64,000 nt of DNA from assembly GCA_021442155.1 (NCBI GenBank), contig JAKCPB010000360.1, positions 124,001 to 188,000 of the forward strand. Reading direction: 5' to 3'. A program made the position numbers and the translations under genes. Below are positions 38,029-49,869 of this stretch, piece by piece (positions within the stretch are counted from its first letter, which is position 1; the number at the start of each line of letters is the position of its first letter). Origin of the DNA: Cymbidium sinense (Eukaryota; Streptophyta; Magnoliopsida; Asparagales; Orchidaceae). The notes below the pieces were generated by a model. The model was not told where the DNA came from and searched no databases. It saw only the letters and a list, made by a program, of their open reading frames with translations.

Positions 38029-40545
38029 ATGCGAGTATCGCACCATATAAACTTGAATGATTTAAAACAAAAAGTGTTGAGATCTCTACTCTATGATGTA
38101 GAATATTTTACAATGGATCTAACATGTCATTTCCCTATTATCTTGGGATTCATAGCATCTATGGTTTCTGATGATGAAGTCTACAGTGTTATACTGGATG
38201 AAGATTCTCATCAAATTGGTTCTTTATGTAGAAGTGAAGTTTTACTATAGCACTTCATCTACAATTGACATTAATGTCATGCAGTGTAATATTCCTTCTG
38301 ATTACACACATGATTTCACTTTGTCATCAGTAATTGTACTACAACAAAACTATGAGGAATCAGAACCACGGTTAGTAGTTACTTTAAAAATTTATCTTGT
38401 TGATAACATCATTCAGTGTATCTTAAATAATAATCATGTTAAAGGTTATTGCAGAACTCGCATGCCTGCTGATGTACATTTTCATGAGAAACCCACTACA
38501 TCGAGATTTTTGTCTATTGATGAGTATGAAATAATGAATAGTGAATCAAGTAATGCATCTGAGGATAGTGATGTTGAAGATGGTGTCTTGCTTGGACAAA
38601 CTAGTTTATGTGACAATACTGCTAGTCATGACCTTATTAAGAATCATTCCTTAAGAAGTTCTACAAATAAAGATTAAATGATCTGTAATAATGACTATGT
38701 CGTACATATAAAACCACAAAAGATTGGGATGCAGATGTTGTATTTGATGGTCCATGTAATAGTATAGTTTTTTAGATGATATTGAAGTTCCAACAGAATT
38801 ATCTGAAGATATGTGATTTCAAATAAGAATAAGCTTCACTTTGCAGCTACTGGTTGGTCAATAAGAAAGAATGTTCAATTCCTAACTATTACTTCAAATC
38901 AAAAGAATTTCACAATTGTGTGTGCATAGTATAATAATTCTAATAGTTCATGCCAGTGGTGCATGCATTGTAGCCAGAGCAAGCGATTAGGAGGTGCTTA
39001 GAGAATATCAACCATAGGTGCTGCAGACACATGCATCAAAATTATCACAGGTTCTGGACATCTTCAATGTACATCTAAGTTCATTAGTTATTTTATAATA
39101 CATATTATGAGAACTCATGTAGACTTCAAACCGAGAAAGATTATTGGCCGAATGAAATCAAAGTTTAATATTAAAGTGTCTTATATGAAGGCATGGGATG
39201 CAAGGCATAAGAGTATTAGAGAAATTTTGGGAGTTGGGAAGACTCGTACTGCTCTCTTAGCCTATTCATGGAATCATCATGTTTTGTTTTACCAGGCACT
39301 ATTTATAGGATCTAGTCAACAACTACACAGAGGTTTCAAAGATTATTTTGGGCATTTGGACCATCAATAGCGGATGGGAATTATATTGCCCAATTCTGAG
39401 CATCGATGGGACATTTCTGCTTATAAAGTATTGTGATACTTTACTCACAGCTATTGGGATTGATGTCAATAATGGATTATTTCCACTTACTTTCGCTATT
39501 ATTGAATCAGAAAATAATGAGTCGTGGCTTTGGTTCATTATGTGTATACATGAGCTGTTGCAATTGTTTACCTCAATGAATGATTTATGTATAATTTCAG
39601 ATAAACATGTGTATTTGGTACGTGGTTGTTGAGACATATTCACTTAGGTTGCTCATCATCATTGCTTAAGGCATCTAAGAGAAAACTTCAAAAAAATAGT
39701 AAGAAAAATGGGTATTGCAAATATCAAATTTATGTGTAAAAAAATGTACATGGCTTATAGTACGAATGGCATAAACATCTTCAATCGATACATGACTGAT
39801 ATAAAGAATGTTAAAGCAAAAACATACTACTGGTTAATGGAACATGATGTTTCTAAGTAGTCACTAGTTCACGACGGTGGTAAGCGATATGGTACTATGA
39901 CGACTAATGCTTTTGAATGTTTCAATGGGATTCAAAATCATGCAAGAGGTCTGCCAATTCAAGCCCTAATTACACACTATTTATTATAATATTGTCACTT
40001 TATTAGGTCAGAATGAAAGCTCAATTGAATTTACTTTTGCTCCAAGAGCACAGGCTGTGCTAAGTAGATTTGAATGTGAGGCTAGACACTATCCACAACC
40101 AGTCAATATAAATGCTAATGAAGTATAAGTGTTCGGCATGGGATGTAGCTCCTTCAGATTTGACTTTACTATTAATCAGTTATGTATATGTAGCTGTAAT
40201 AAAATACTAATATATAATATTTCATGTGGTCATTCAATTATTGCTTTAGGCCATCGAAGAATAAATCATTTAGCATGTGTATCAAGACACTACACAATGA
40301 TAATATATAGGAATACATACTCTACCAACTTTTATGTTTTGTTGAATCATCATAGTTGGCCAGATTTTGATGAAGAGAGGGGTATGTATCCGTTGCCGAC
40401 ACCCAATATTAAGAGGAGGTCAGGAAGACCACGCACAAGTAGATATAAAAATACTATGAATGAGAGTAGAGGATAAAGTAGTCTTATATGCAGCTTATGT
40501 AAATTAGTTGGTCATTGCCGGACATTGTGCCCACACAACCCAAGT
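38029..40545 (+). pseudogene. Mutator-like (MULE/MuDR) transposase, broken
   Basis: The order fits a MuDR transposase. An N-terminal region (38029-38680) has NLNDLKQKVLRSLLYD and an acidic tail (SESSNASEDSDVEDG). A MuDR DNA-binding region (38810-39240) follows with WSIRKNVQF, C-x2-C remnants, CTSKFISYFI and FNIKVSYMKAWDARHKS. The catalytic domain (39300-39640) has SIDGTFL, DVNNGLFPLTFAI and SENNESWLWFI, the MULE hallmark. Its first aspartate codon is GAT at 39405-39407, and the second lies in CIISDKH. The region after 39640 (YMAYSTNGINIFNRYMT) continues, then a SWIM-type zinc section (CSCNKILIYNISCGH) and a C-terminal knuckle CSLCKLVGHCRTLCP near 40500. Stops and frameshifts occur at 38246, 38676, 39366 and 39630 among others. 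The role was cut-and-paste transposition; this copy is dead. Confidence 0.85.
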
Positions 40546-40679
40546 AGCAGAAGGTTAGTACATACATGTTATTAAACTTGCATTTATATAAGTAGAGAAC
40601 TTTTCTTAAAGCATATTTTCTATTTTGCAATTGCAATAATATATTTCTGACATTATGGTTCTTCTATGTTGTTTTGTTA

Positions 40680-42560
40680 TAAGTACGATGGCCGAGGGAG
40701 CTACCAGGTCGACTAGATGTCGGTGAAGGAGGCAGGCTGGGGTGACCGACAATGCACCAGATCCAGCACCTACAGAGATTCATCCCAACATCACCTTCTT
40801 GCATTGATGACACAGGGCCGCACACATGTAGTATGAATTTAATCATTATTCTTTAATGCAATTTATTTTTAGTACTAACCTGATATTGACATTATTTTAT
40901 TTTTTGCAGAGTACTATTTTGGAGGTTGCATCACATCTACTCATGCTGAAGGAGTGACCCATCACCTGCTCAAGTTTTTTTGTAGGGTACTATTTTGACG
41001 GTGCTAGAGTTCACTATACACGTATGAACATATGTATTGTTCCTCTTATAGAGTTTCTTGCTACCAGATACTTCTGGATCTAAGGTGCACTTGTAGTATC
41101 TTCCTTTATTAGAAGATCTGGACATATTTAGCACTTATTCAATTGGAGGAGCAGTGCTAGCCCATTTATATAGAGAGTTGCATGAATCAACTAGGCCAAA
41201 GAGGGCCAACATAGCTGGTTGTCTGTATCTGCTTCAGATCTGGTCTTGGGAGCGACTTCATGTTGGAAGACCAATATTACATGTTACCTATCCTTAGGAG
41301 CTTAATGGTCTGAGAATTGGATTTAGGTAAGCAACTTAAAGTATTTTTCAATTGATTTAATATACTGATGCTTTTTTAATTGACTTATGAAATCTCATTT
41401 GATCAGATGGAACGAATGCTATGTGTGCCAGATGCCTATTGGCAATGTGAGGTTGTATCAAGATGAGCTTGATGGACTACTATAGAGCAAGGTATTAATC
41501 ATATATTGTAAAGGCTTTTTTAGAAATGTTAACTTAGGATTGACCAGTAGCTTCTCATACTGCAAGTTATATGAGAGTCATATGATATTTTGATCAAATC
41601 TCGCTTATCAGATATTTGCCTTGGTGAGGCCATATGACTAGTACGTGTTCCCATTATCAGCTGAAAGAGGGTGGAGTGATACCTTCCTGACAAAGCTCTT
41701 CATCAATTTGGACACTTACCATGCATAATGTAGTGTCAATGGATCCCAGCTTTAAAAGAGTCAATGACCGTGGGAAAGCTGATACTGATTGGATTCAATA
41801 CCATCAGGCGCACATAACTATTTATGAGAGCAGGAGAGCTCACATTATCCATGTCGATGATGCTGATGAGGATAGATAACAAACCCTAAATCGCTACATG
41901 TCATGGTTAGTCATGGGCTTCGTTGTACTTGCTAAAAGTCTCAACTGATTTGCCAATAATATATTATCCCAGAGCACCTACTAAGCGATCCCATGTAGGT
42001 TAATAATAGCTATTGCAAATTTTCTTAAGTACCTACATTTAAACATTTGATTTTAACATCTACTCATTTGGTCAATATAGGCGAAGCATATCTTAACGAT
42101 TGAAGATATCTTTCAACCTTTGTTTGGACATCCGGGTGACTCAGACTTAGAGATGGATGTAAATAGGTATGAGAAGATATGTCGTGCTTTGAGATTATGC
42201 ATGCATATTAGCGATCATCGCTTCCAGCACGTCTTAGCAAAGCATATGCCACAAGTATGCCGCCCAACCACACAACGGACATGGTGGTGACCATCTACTT
42301 ATGATGATCTAGGGCCTTCAACTTATCAGTAGAGCTCTCAATCTCAACACTATACATAAGTTGCACCTTCACTAGATTGGGTGCCTCTAGGAGAATCACA
42401 ACCAGAGCTAGGTTCAGATATTGGAGGCCGGGATTAGAAACCACATTGAGTGTCCCATCAGGTACGTGATCGTCCATTGCAGTCACCTATGCACTACACC
42501 CTCGGTAGTGCTGCGATAACATGTAGACATCACCGTAGGCAATAGTTTTCGGGATGTATG
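40680..42560 (+). pseudogene. Plant mobile domain (PMD) coding remnant downstream of the MULE transposase
   Basis: In several frames this reads as a PMD protein (the family of MAIN/MAIL1 and many transposon ORFs). SIGGAVLAHLYRELHESTRP runs into KRANIAGCLYLLQIWSWERLHVGRP (about 41130-41270). Then GLRIGFR is followed by a GTAAGC donor (about 41328) and a TTGATCAG acceptor (about 41406) leading to WNECYVC and VRLYQDELDG. A second likely intron lies at about 41491-41611. TDWIQYHQAHITIYESRRAHIIHVDDADED follows near 41790-41875, and a Pro/Ser tail with VPLGESQPELGSDIGGRD-like wording near 42380-42440. Stops interrupt every part. It lies in the same orientation as the MULE transposase, so it was probably part of the same element. 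PMD function is not settled; a silencing role is known for host homologues. Confidence 0.75.
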
Positions 42561-45500
42561 TTTATTTTGATATCTCTATTGTACTTGTAACTTGATCTAT
42601 GTATATATGAATGAAGATTCGTAGTTGATTGTACTTGTAACCTTTCTTAAAATGAATATTGACCATTGAATTTTATTTTAGTAAAAATATCTCACGTAGT
42701 ATGCTCTTAATTATTAAAAGAACTTCATCACTTAATTTCATCAGTTGCATAAACTTACCCCCTAAATCAATACAATTTATTAAACTCAACCAACAGATCT
42801 TCAAAAGTTTACATCTTGTTAATCAACACAAAGATAAATGAACAATCTAAATTACTTCTAGTATAATGAAAAATATAGCTCAAACTTAATGAAAACTTTG
42901 TTTAGTGAGATATCCTACTAATTCTCAACTGCTAAATGCAACTTAAAAAAAAAATCAAAGCAGGCAACTCGCTAGCTACCTTAATGATGAGATAGTTAGT
43001 AGAAATGGATTGTAATTATTTTTTAATTTTAAACATACTTAAATAGTTAATTATGTTTAATATGATACTTATTTTAAAGAAAACTACTAAAAAAAATAAG
43101 ATCCATAAACTCATCCCCTGAATAAAAGAGAGAAAGCTGATTAGAAATTGATGAAAAATAAAAAAAAATAAATTAGGATGGATTGACGAGACAAATAAGT
43201 GGCGCATGAGGTTCGGCTACAGCAGGGCATGAAGCTGAAATTTTAGAGCTTCGATGTGATACGAGGTTTTAATTTTAAATTTTTTTTTTTTTTATGTTTA
43301 ACAGCCTCTCAATTTTAATTAAAAAAATATTTGAATTATATGTATTAACATATATGTTAAATTAAAATTTTAATATCTTTTTATATCTTAAAAATAGAAT
43401 CATTCTATCTGATAATTAAATAAAAAGTAAATTATTTTTTAGATTTCGTGGCTCCAATCACCTTTCATTTTATTTCTACACTAAAATAATTTAATTAAAA
43501 TTAATCCGAGTATATATTTAATTTGATTTGATAATAATTGATTTATATAATAATTATTATTATTAGATAAAATATTACATTATATATTTCATGATTTTTA
43601 TAAATATATTCGCCAATTTTGTCACTTACATCTCTTAAATTTTGGAACATCATTTTGCACATAATAAATTTTGTAGTTCATTTTTTAAAAAAATAAATGC
43701 AGTAATTTAGGTTCTTTCTTAAGCATTTTTGTATGCAAAATGTTGAAGTTATCTATTTTGTAAACAAACATTATATGGGCAATGCCGACAGCCATCGTAA
43801 TAAATTTGACTTACTTTAGGCAATCTCGGTCGTCATTGCATGTGATCGAGTTGACAATATGGAAACCCATTTAACATGATTTGATATTGCAAACACATGA
43901 TTACAATTCATATTGCAAACATGTGAAATTTGAAAGGCTTCAACTATTGTCAAAGCATCTTTGAATTTGATTAGAGTGATGTTACGATGATCATCTGTTT
44001 ATTTCGTCGTCCTGGCCTAACTTAGTTTGTGTGATATATTTGACTGTCAACATATATCTTATTAATATCTTTGTTGAGCCCCACCCCAATAGGTATCCAA
44101 CCTAGAGATGTATTTGAATAGAATCTAGTTTGAGCCGCATTAGTTTAAGTTTATGTCTAATTAATTAATTGAATTTAAATTTAAATTTTGAATTAAATTA
44201 TAAGTTCGATTCAACTTACATGCAGGCTCATAAAAATTCAAACTGTTGTAATCAAATGACAAAAGGAATGAGCATTATTAGACAAATAATAAGAGATTGG
44301 TTGAGATAAAGAATATAAAATAATTTTTTAAATATTTTATAATTATATATATAAATTCTTAAGTTTAATATATTTAAATTATATTTTATATTAATATTTT
44401 TTAAAATTAAGTCAGCACAAATTCATTACAATTCCTTGTATAATTAAATCCAACTCTTCAAAATGCTCTATCAGCCATGACCTTTCGTCTTCTCACATAC
44501 CGTACGCATCGTTGATTTTCTCTCTCACAAAAGTAGAAGTCAAGCGCATGTTTGACATGCCATTTTTTAACTATAAAGTTGAATTCCGCACTTGCGGGAG
44601 ATGGCAAGATATGTAACTAATTTGATACTCAAAATCGGAACTTGTAATTAAATTTTCTGAGAAAATTTAACTTTAAATGGCACACAATAACGAAAAATGA
44701 TGAAATATTCATGTTATCTATTCCAGAAAATATGCCCAAAATTTTACTTTAGACTAAAATATCTCTACTTTTAAATACCCACAAGGTTTAACCGATTATA
44801 AATTTTTTATGGAAAATTATGTGATATTTTGATCATAGACGCCCTGTGACCTCTTGCATGTACTTTTTTTTTTTTTTTGCTTTTGGTGTATGTTTGAATT
44901 ATGATAATATTTCATGATAATAATTCTTTCTTATTTGAGTCTTAAAATGATGACTGAATAATGATTGAAAGATGATAAAATAAAGATTAAATTTTATCTG
45001 AAATATCTTTGAATAATGATCAAATCATCCTAATAAAATCTTTAAAAATAATTAAATAATATTCAAAATATGATGAAATCATCTTCAATCACAAATAAAT
45101 TAAGTAAATAATATCACTAACCTTCTTAGATATGAAGAGAGAGAGAGACTATTGTAAAAAACCAAAAAAAAAAAAACTTTTATTTTGTGAATCGTAGTGT
45201 CGGTTAAGCTCAGCATTGCGACTCTACTGAGTGAAGATGTATGGGGCTTCGGTTTTTACCAAAGTAGAGAGATAGAGAGAGAGAGAGTGAGGTCGGTGGG
45301 AGAAGGAGGGCTGAGAATGAAAAATAATTGCCTTCATAGCCTTGCGTGGATGCCCTAGTTGAGACGATGATATTGTGTGTGGTCGTTGTGGACCTGTGGT
45401 TGAAGCTGAGCAGGTAAGGTGAGGTTGTGTGCAGCCTTTGTGTGTCGTCGTGGTCGAGCAGATCGAGTGGCTCATCCTTGCGAGTTTTGGGAACAAGCCG

Positions 45501-46010
45501 AAGAGAAGAAAAGCTGAGAGTCGAAGTCGTGCCCCCTCTTGCACGCGCTTGAGCTGGAATAGGCAACGGCTCAAACTTATACATAGTCTAGGGCTGAGCT
45601 AAGAAAAAAGTATTTCATCATTGAGAGTTTTCTTTGTTATCCATTTCAAAGAAATCTGAAATTAAAATTTAGTTTATATATTTAATGTGATAATATTTCG
45701 AACTCTAGTATTAAATTGAAAGAAGAGTTATGATTTAATAGAGTTATTGCAAGAAGAAGCAAAACAAACAGGAAATTTACACGATTGTAGGCATGACCTT
45801 TGATGCAATTTTTGTTTCCAAATTGATAAAATGCAACTATATAAAATTTTTATTTGTAAATTTTGGAAAATCTTAAGTTTATTTTATTACATAATCCTTT
45901 TAATAATTATGATTCATTATAAGTTAGTAAGAGTAACTGATATAGCATTAAAACTTCCATAAATCAAACCGAATCATTGGGATATTTGGCTAAAAGTGTT
46001 TATAGTCAAA
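42561..46010. other. AT-rich stretch with no recognised gene
   Basis: I see no domain, RNA gene or repeat unit shared with the rest of the window. 43000-45180 is very AT-rich with short A and T runs. At 45210-45590 base composition becomes even and two overlapping minus-strand frames (124 and 116 residues) open, next to a GAGAGA run at 45265-45287. They are low in complexity (Ser, Leu, Thr, His) and match no family I know. The right-hand terminal repeat of the MULE may be here but was not found. Confidence 0.5.
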
Positions 46011-46700
46011 TCAAGTTGAAGATTTGAGGGTTCAATTTGCAATGGATCTTCTAATTGACCAAAGCTTGCTTCAATGGCTTGTGGCTTTGATCTAACTCCT
46101 CCTTCTTGGGGCTTGGTTGCTTGGGATTTTCTTTGGATGAGCTCGACTTAGTGCCTTGATGGTGCTTGCAATAGGAATTGAACTTTGGTTGGGTATTGAG
46201 TGAGTTTGAAATCCCCCTCACCTCCCCTATTTTTGGCTTAGGAAAAATTGAGAATAGGAATTTCAATTGAGCTTGAGAGTGCTTGGAAAACTTGGAGAAG
46301 TTTGCCTTAAGTCCTCTGAGCTCAATCAAATGCAAGAGTGATTAATTAGAATGGAATGAGGGGGAGTATATCTCCCCCTACTTGAATCAAATGGACGAGA
46401 GCCTCCTTATCATTTTAATCATTTTTTCTTCATGGAATGGGTTGTTTATGTTGTTAGGAGCTCCATGTGGTTCAATTTTGGCAGAGGTGTGGGAGTGTGG
46501 AGATGCACATGCGCTAAAATGAGTGTGGGAGGTGATCCATGTGGAGAATTTCAAGTGGAGGGGTCAATTTTGGCTTTGGGTTGGGTTTGGCTGACCAAAA
46601 CTTATTCGGTCATGTGCACCACATCCCTTGGTGTCCGAATGGCCACTAAGAGGATGTCAAGTGGTCTTGAGTTGGAATATTATCAAATTAAAATCCTGAT
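46011..46700 (-). repeat. LTR-family fragment, copy orientation as copies 1-3
   Basis: 46030-46690 aligns with about 24850-25410 of LTR copy 2. Shared landmarks are GCTTCAATGGCTTGTG, ACTCCTCCTTC, GAATGAGGGGGAGTATATC, and GAGGATGTCAAGTGG with CTTGAG after it. Both ends are open. No gene is seen. Confidence 0.7.
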
Positions 46701-47634
46701 TTTTCTACTTAACACAGTCAGCGCCACACGACGTTGACTAGACCACGTGATTCCGCATGTCAATGTTTGATTAGGCCAAGCGGTTCCATGTGGCTTTTGA
46801 GTGGAAATGACGCATTTTTGATCGAACTATCTAATCGCAGATCGGACGATCCAGATCAAATCACGTGATCTGAGGGCTTAAATATGTGTGGATCTTCTAT
46901 AATCTCAATGGTCCATCCCTATTGAGGCGGGATCAGACGGATATTATGCATCTTCTCTTGAAAATGATGAAAGCGACATGAGGAATAGTGCAATCTATGG
47001 TATTTGGAAAAATTGAACGGAAAAGGTTCCATCTGAACTTTATTTCATAGCGATTCTCACCAAAAACTTCTATTTTTGCATTAGAATTGTTCAAAATGAA
47101 ATATGCAAGGGATATCTAAGAGAAATTCCTAAAATAGTGCAAATATCATCACAAATAAGAGATCCTACGACTGGCTATGAGATTTGAAAATTATCTCACT
47201 GGCAATGATTTTCGGTGGTAGAGATGATTCAAAGATGCTCCTGGATGCAAGACAAAGTTTTGGAATGAATCTGGACTTTTGCCTTGCCTTGGAACGTCAT
47301 AATCGCCAACCGCCGTAGCACTTCGCCAGAATCTACTCAAATTTGATGATTTTTCGTCTAAAGGAGGTGGGATTTTTCTTGTTCACTGGAGTTCCTAGGG
47401 CTTCTCTAATGCATAAATTGGATATGAATAGTGCCTCTTTTCTTCCCTTCTTAATGGTGGTCAAAAATCACCATCAATGGTGATGGGAGGTGGTTGGTTG
47501 GCCATGGGAGACTAGAGACTTTGGATTTTAACTTTCAAAGTCTTCTCTTGTGGCTGTGAGGTCAATGCCATTCAATGTAAGAGATGGGGAGGAGTGGATG
47601 AGGGGATTTTCTTGCAAGATTTGGTTTCCTCCCT

Positions 47635-47695
<61 letters not shown>

Positions 47696-48380
47696 TTCAC
47701 CTAGCCATAGATGTTAAAATTCAACTTTTTACATGATGTTTTAAGTGTTATTATCCAATTTGAGGTTAATTTGGGATTTGGTCAACCCATGTTGACTCAA
47801 ATAAGTTGGGTTGGCTTTAAGTAACCTGATTTAACTCATTGGCTTTGGATCTTCTTTAATTATGTTTAATTGATCATTTATGATGGTTTTGATTGATTAA
47901 TTTTGTTTAATTTAGATTAATTTTGAATTTAAACCCAATTTGACCAACTTTGATTTATGTGATTCAATTTGTCATTTTATATTTAGATTATGTTTTAATT
48001 ATATTTTATAAATTATTTGGAATGCTCTCGATCAATTATTTGGATTAATTTGGCTTCGATTTAGATTTGACCCATTTTGAGTTCAAATGGGTCAAATTGT
48101 GTTCAATTGTGTTAAATATTTTGTTAGACTTAACCAAGATGTATTTAAGCTCTAACATATTTGATTGAGTGATCATTGTGATTTAGAATAATTAGTTTCA
48201 CTTAATTTGATGTTAATTTTGATTTGAATCTATTTTAATTAAAATTGGGCTTAATGGTTTAAATGATCCAATTAACCCATTTAAGATCTCTGGAGTTTAT
48301 TTATCCACATCCTTTCCTTCTATCCCTTTATGTCAAGATAAATGAAAACAAGAATATAATAAAAATCCTTTATGTTGGGA
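46701..48380 (-). repeat. More divergent LTR-family fragment with a CT microsatellite
   Basis: 46740-47650 resembles the middle of the LTR only loosely. It has the GATCGGACGATCC/ATCTGAGGG section like the GC-richer patch, and ATTATCTCACTGGCAATGAT like the ATTACCTCACTGGAGGCTAT at 33637. After a CT run (47633-47692), 47700-48290 resembles the GGTCAA/TTGACC-rich part. It may belong to a related subfamily. No gene is seen. Confidence 0.5.
47633..47692. repeat. (CT)n microsatellite
   Basis: CCTCCCTCC leads into about 26 CT units ending at 47692. Confidence 0.95.
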
Positions 48381-48384
48381 CACC

Positions 48385-49865
48385 ACGTAGATCCGTAGAT
48401 GTTCTTATTAGGGTGATCGAGTATGACATCGAGGAAATGTGTACTACCTTGAGAGATAGAAGTCACCACCCAATAATGGACCTAATCACCTTAATAAGAA
48501 CTTCTATGGACTATGGGTCTACATATACACTGGAGATTCTTCCCCTACTTTACATGAAAAAGTAAAGCAGGGTTTATCTTAAATAGGATTTGTTAAGTTC
48601 CCTACAGGGGCAAGCCCCCATAGTTAATTACATCATAAGGAAGGGGATTCCTTAAGAATACTCTCGATTAAGGTAAATGATCGTTGTCTCTGAAGATTTC
48701 AATAGGAATGACTATCTATCGATTGGTTTATTTTTAGCAAATCAAGTGAGATCGATCAAGAGAAAATAGTTCTTATTGAAGCCAAATAAAGATGAGTAGG
48801 GGGTGCTTAAGGAAGCCTAGTAAGCACCCCAAACTATCATATGATTGGGCTTTATGTTTTTGTAATTGATTTATTTATTTGAGTTGGATTTTTATTAGAA
48901 ATTTAGGGCTTATAATTCCATCACACAAGATGGTGGAAATGTCTGAGATGTGAGGATTTATACTTATGACCCATAGAAAGGAGAAGCAACCTTAGAACCT
49001 AAATCTATGGAGTTTTGGCGAGGGCCAAAAGCACGACTTAAATCTAAGGTGAAAATAGGTATTTGGTTTACCTCCACAAGAGACGATAAACCAACTGCTT
49101 GGACTTACAACTGTCTGCAGGTGGTCGCCAACTGACTCCTCCTAACATTTTAAATTCATGTAGGCAAGTCATATCTTATGCAAGATAGCAAGGTTATTAT
49201 TTATTTAGAAAGAGATTAAGTCCTTAAAGTCACTTTCTAAAGAGAAGAAATCAGGTAAAGGGCATGAAAAATGACTTAGATCTAATATAAATTTTATTAC
49301 ATTTTATTTTTATTTTTGGACAATTATTTGACTCAGGCTATAAAATTTTTATGCCTATTGCATGGGAAATAAGATTATGAGCCAAAATCAACGAGAAGGG
49401 GAGGTGTGTTTTCACCATGGCTCTCAAAGGTCAAGCCAAATTCTTTGGCAAAGGTGGAAGCCCTTTGATCAAGAGTGAAACAACATGCTTTTATGCATGA
49501 TGTTATAGAAGAAATACTCATTAGTTAAGGGATTGCTAATTCTTTTATCTTAATTTTTAACCTAAGTTTTAAGAGAGGTTATTAGTTCTTTATTTTTAAT
49601 TTTGAGTTGATTAATTTGGTAGAAAAGTTATTTTCCTAAGAGCCTAATCGTCATCCAGGCCATACATCAAAGCAAGAAAGAAATTAGGAAAATGATGTCA
49701 TCTTAATGTACAAGTTAAACAAACATCAATCAACTTATAAGACTAGCGCAAAAGAATAAAAGGTCATTTGTGGTCAGGCACCACTGCACAAACCCGAAAA
49801 TAAATTTGGTAGTTAAGCACTACCCTTACCCAACTCGGATTACAAATGAATTAAATACAATTAAG
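48385..49865 (-). repeat. LTR fragment (U5 side), same orientation as copies 1-3
   Basis: From GGGTGATCGAGTATGACATC (48413) onward this aligns with 28570-30050 of copy 3 and 20452-21680 of copy 2: TAGTTAATTACATC, TACTCTCGATTAAGG, CACCATGGCTCTCAAAGGTC and the GCACAAACCCGAAAA section. It stops at about 49865, where an oppositely oriented LTR begins. No gene is seen. Confidence 0.75.
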
Positions 49866-49869
49866 CTTT

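Noticed and set aside
36429..46010. Terminal inverted repeats for the MULE
   Set aside because: GA-rich tracts near 36770-37200 and 45130-45290 look alike only through low complexity; no convincing inverted pair or 9-bp duplication was found.
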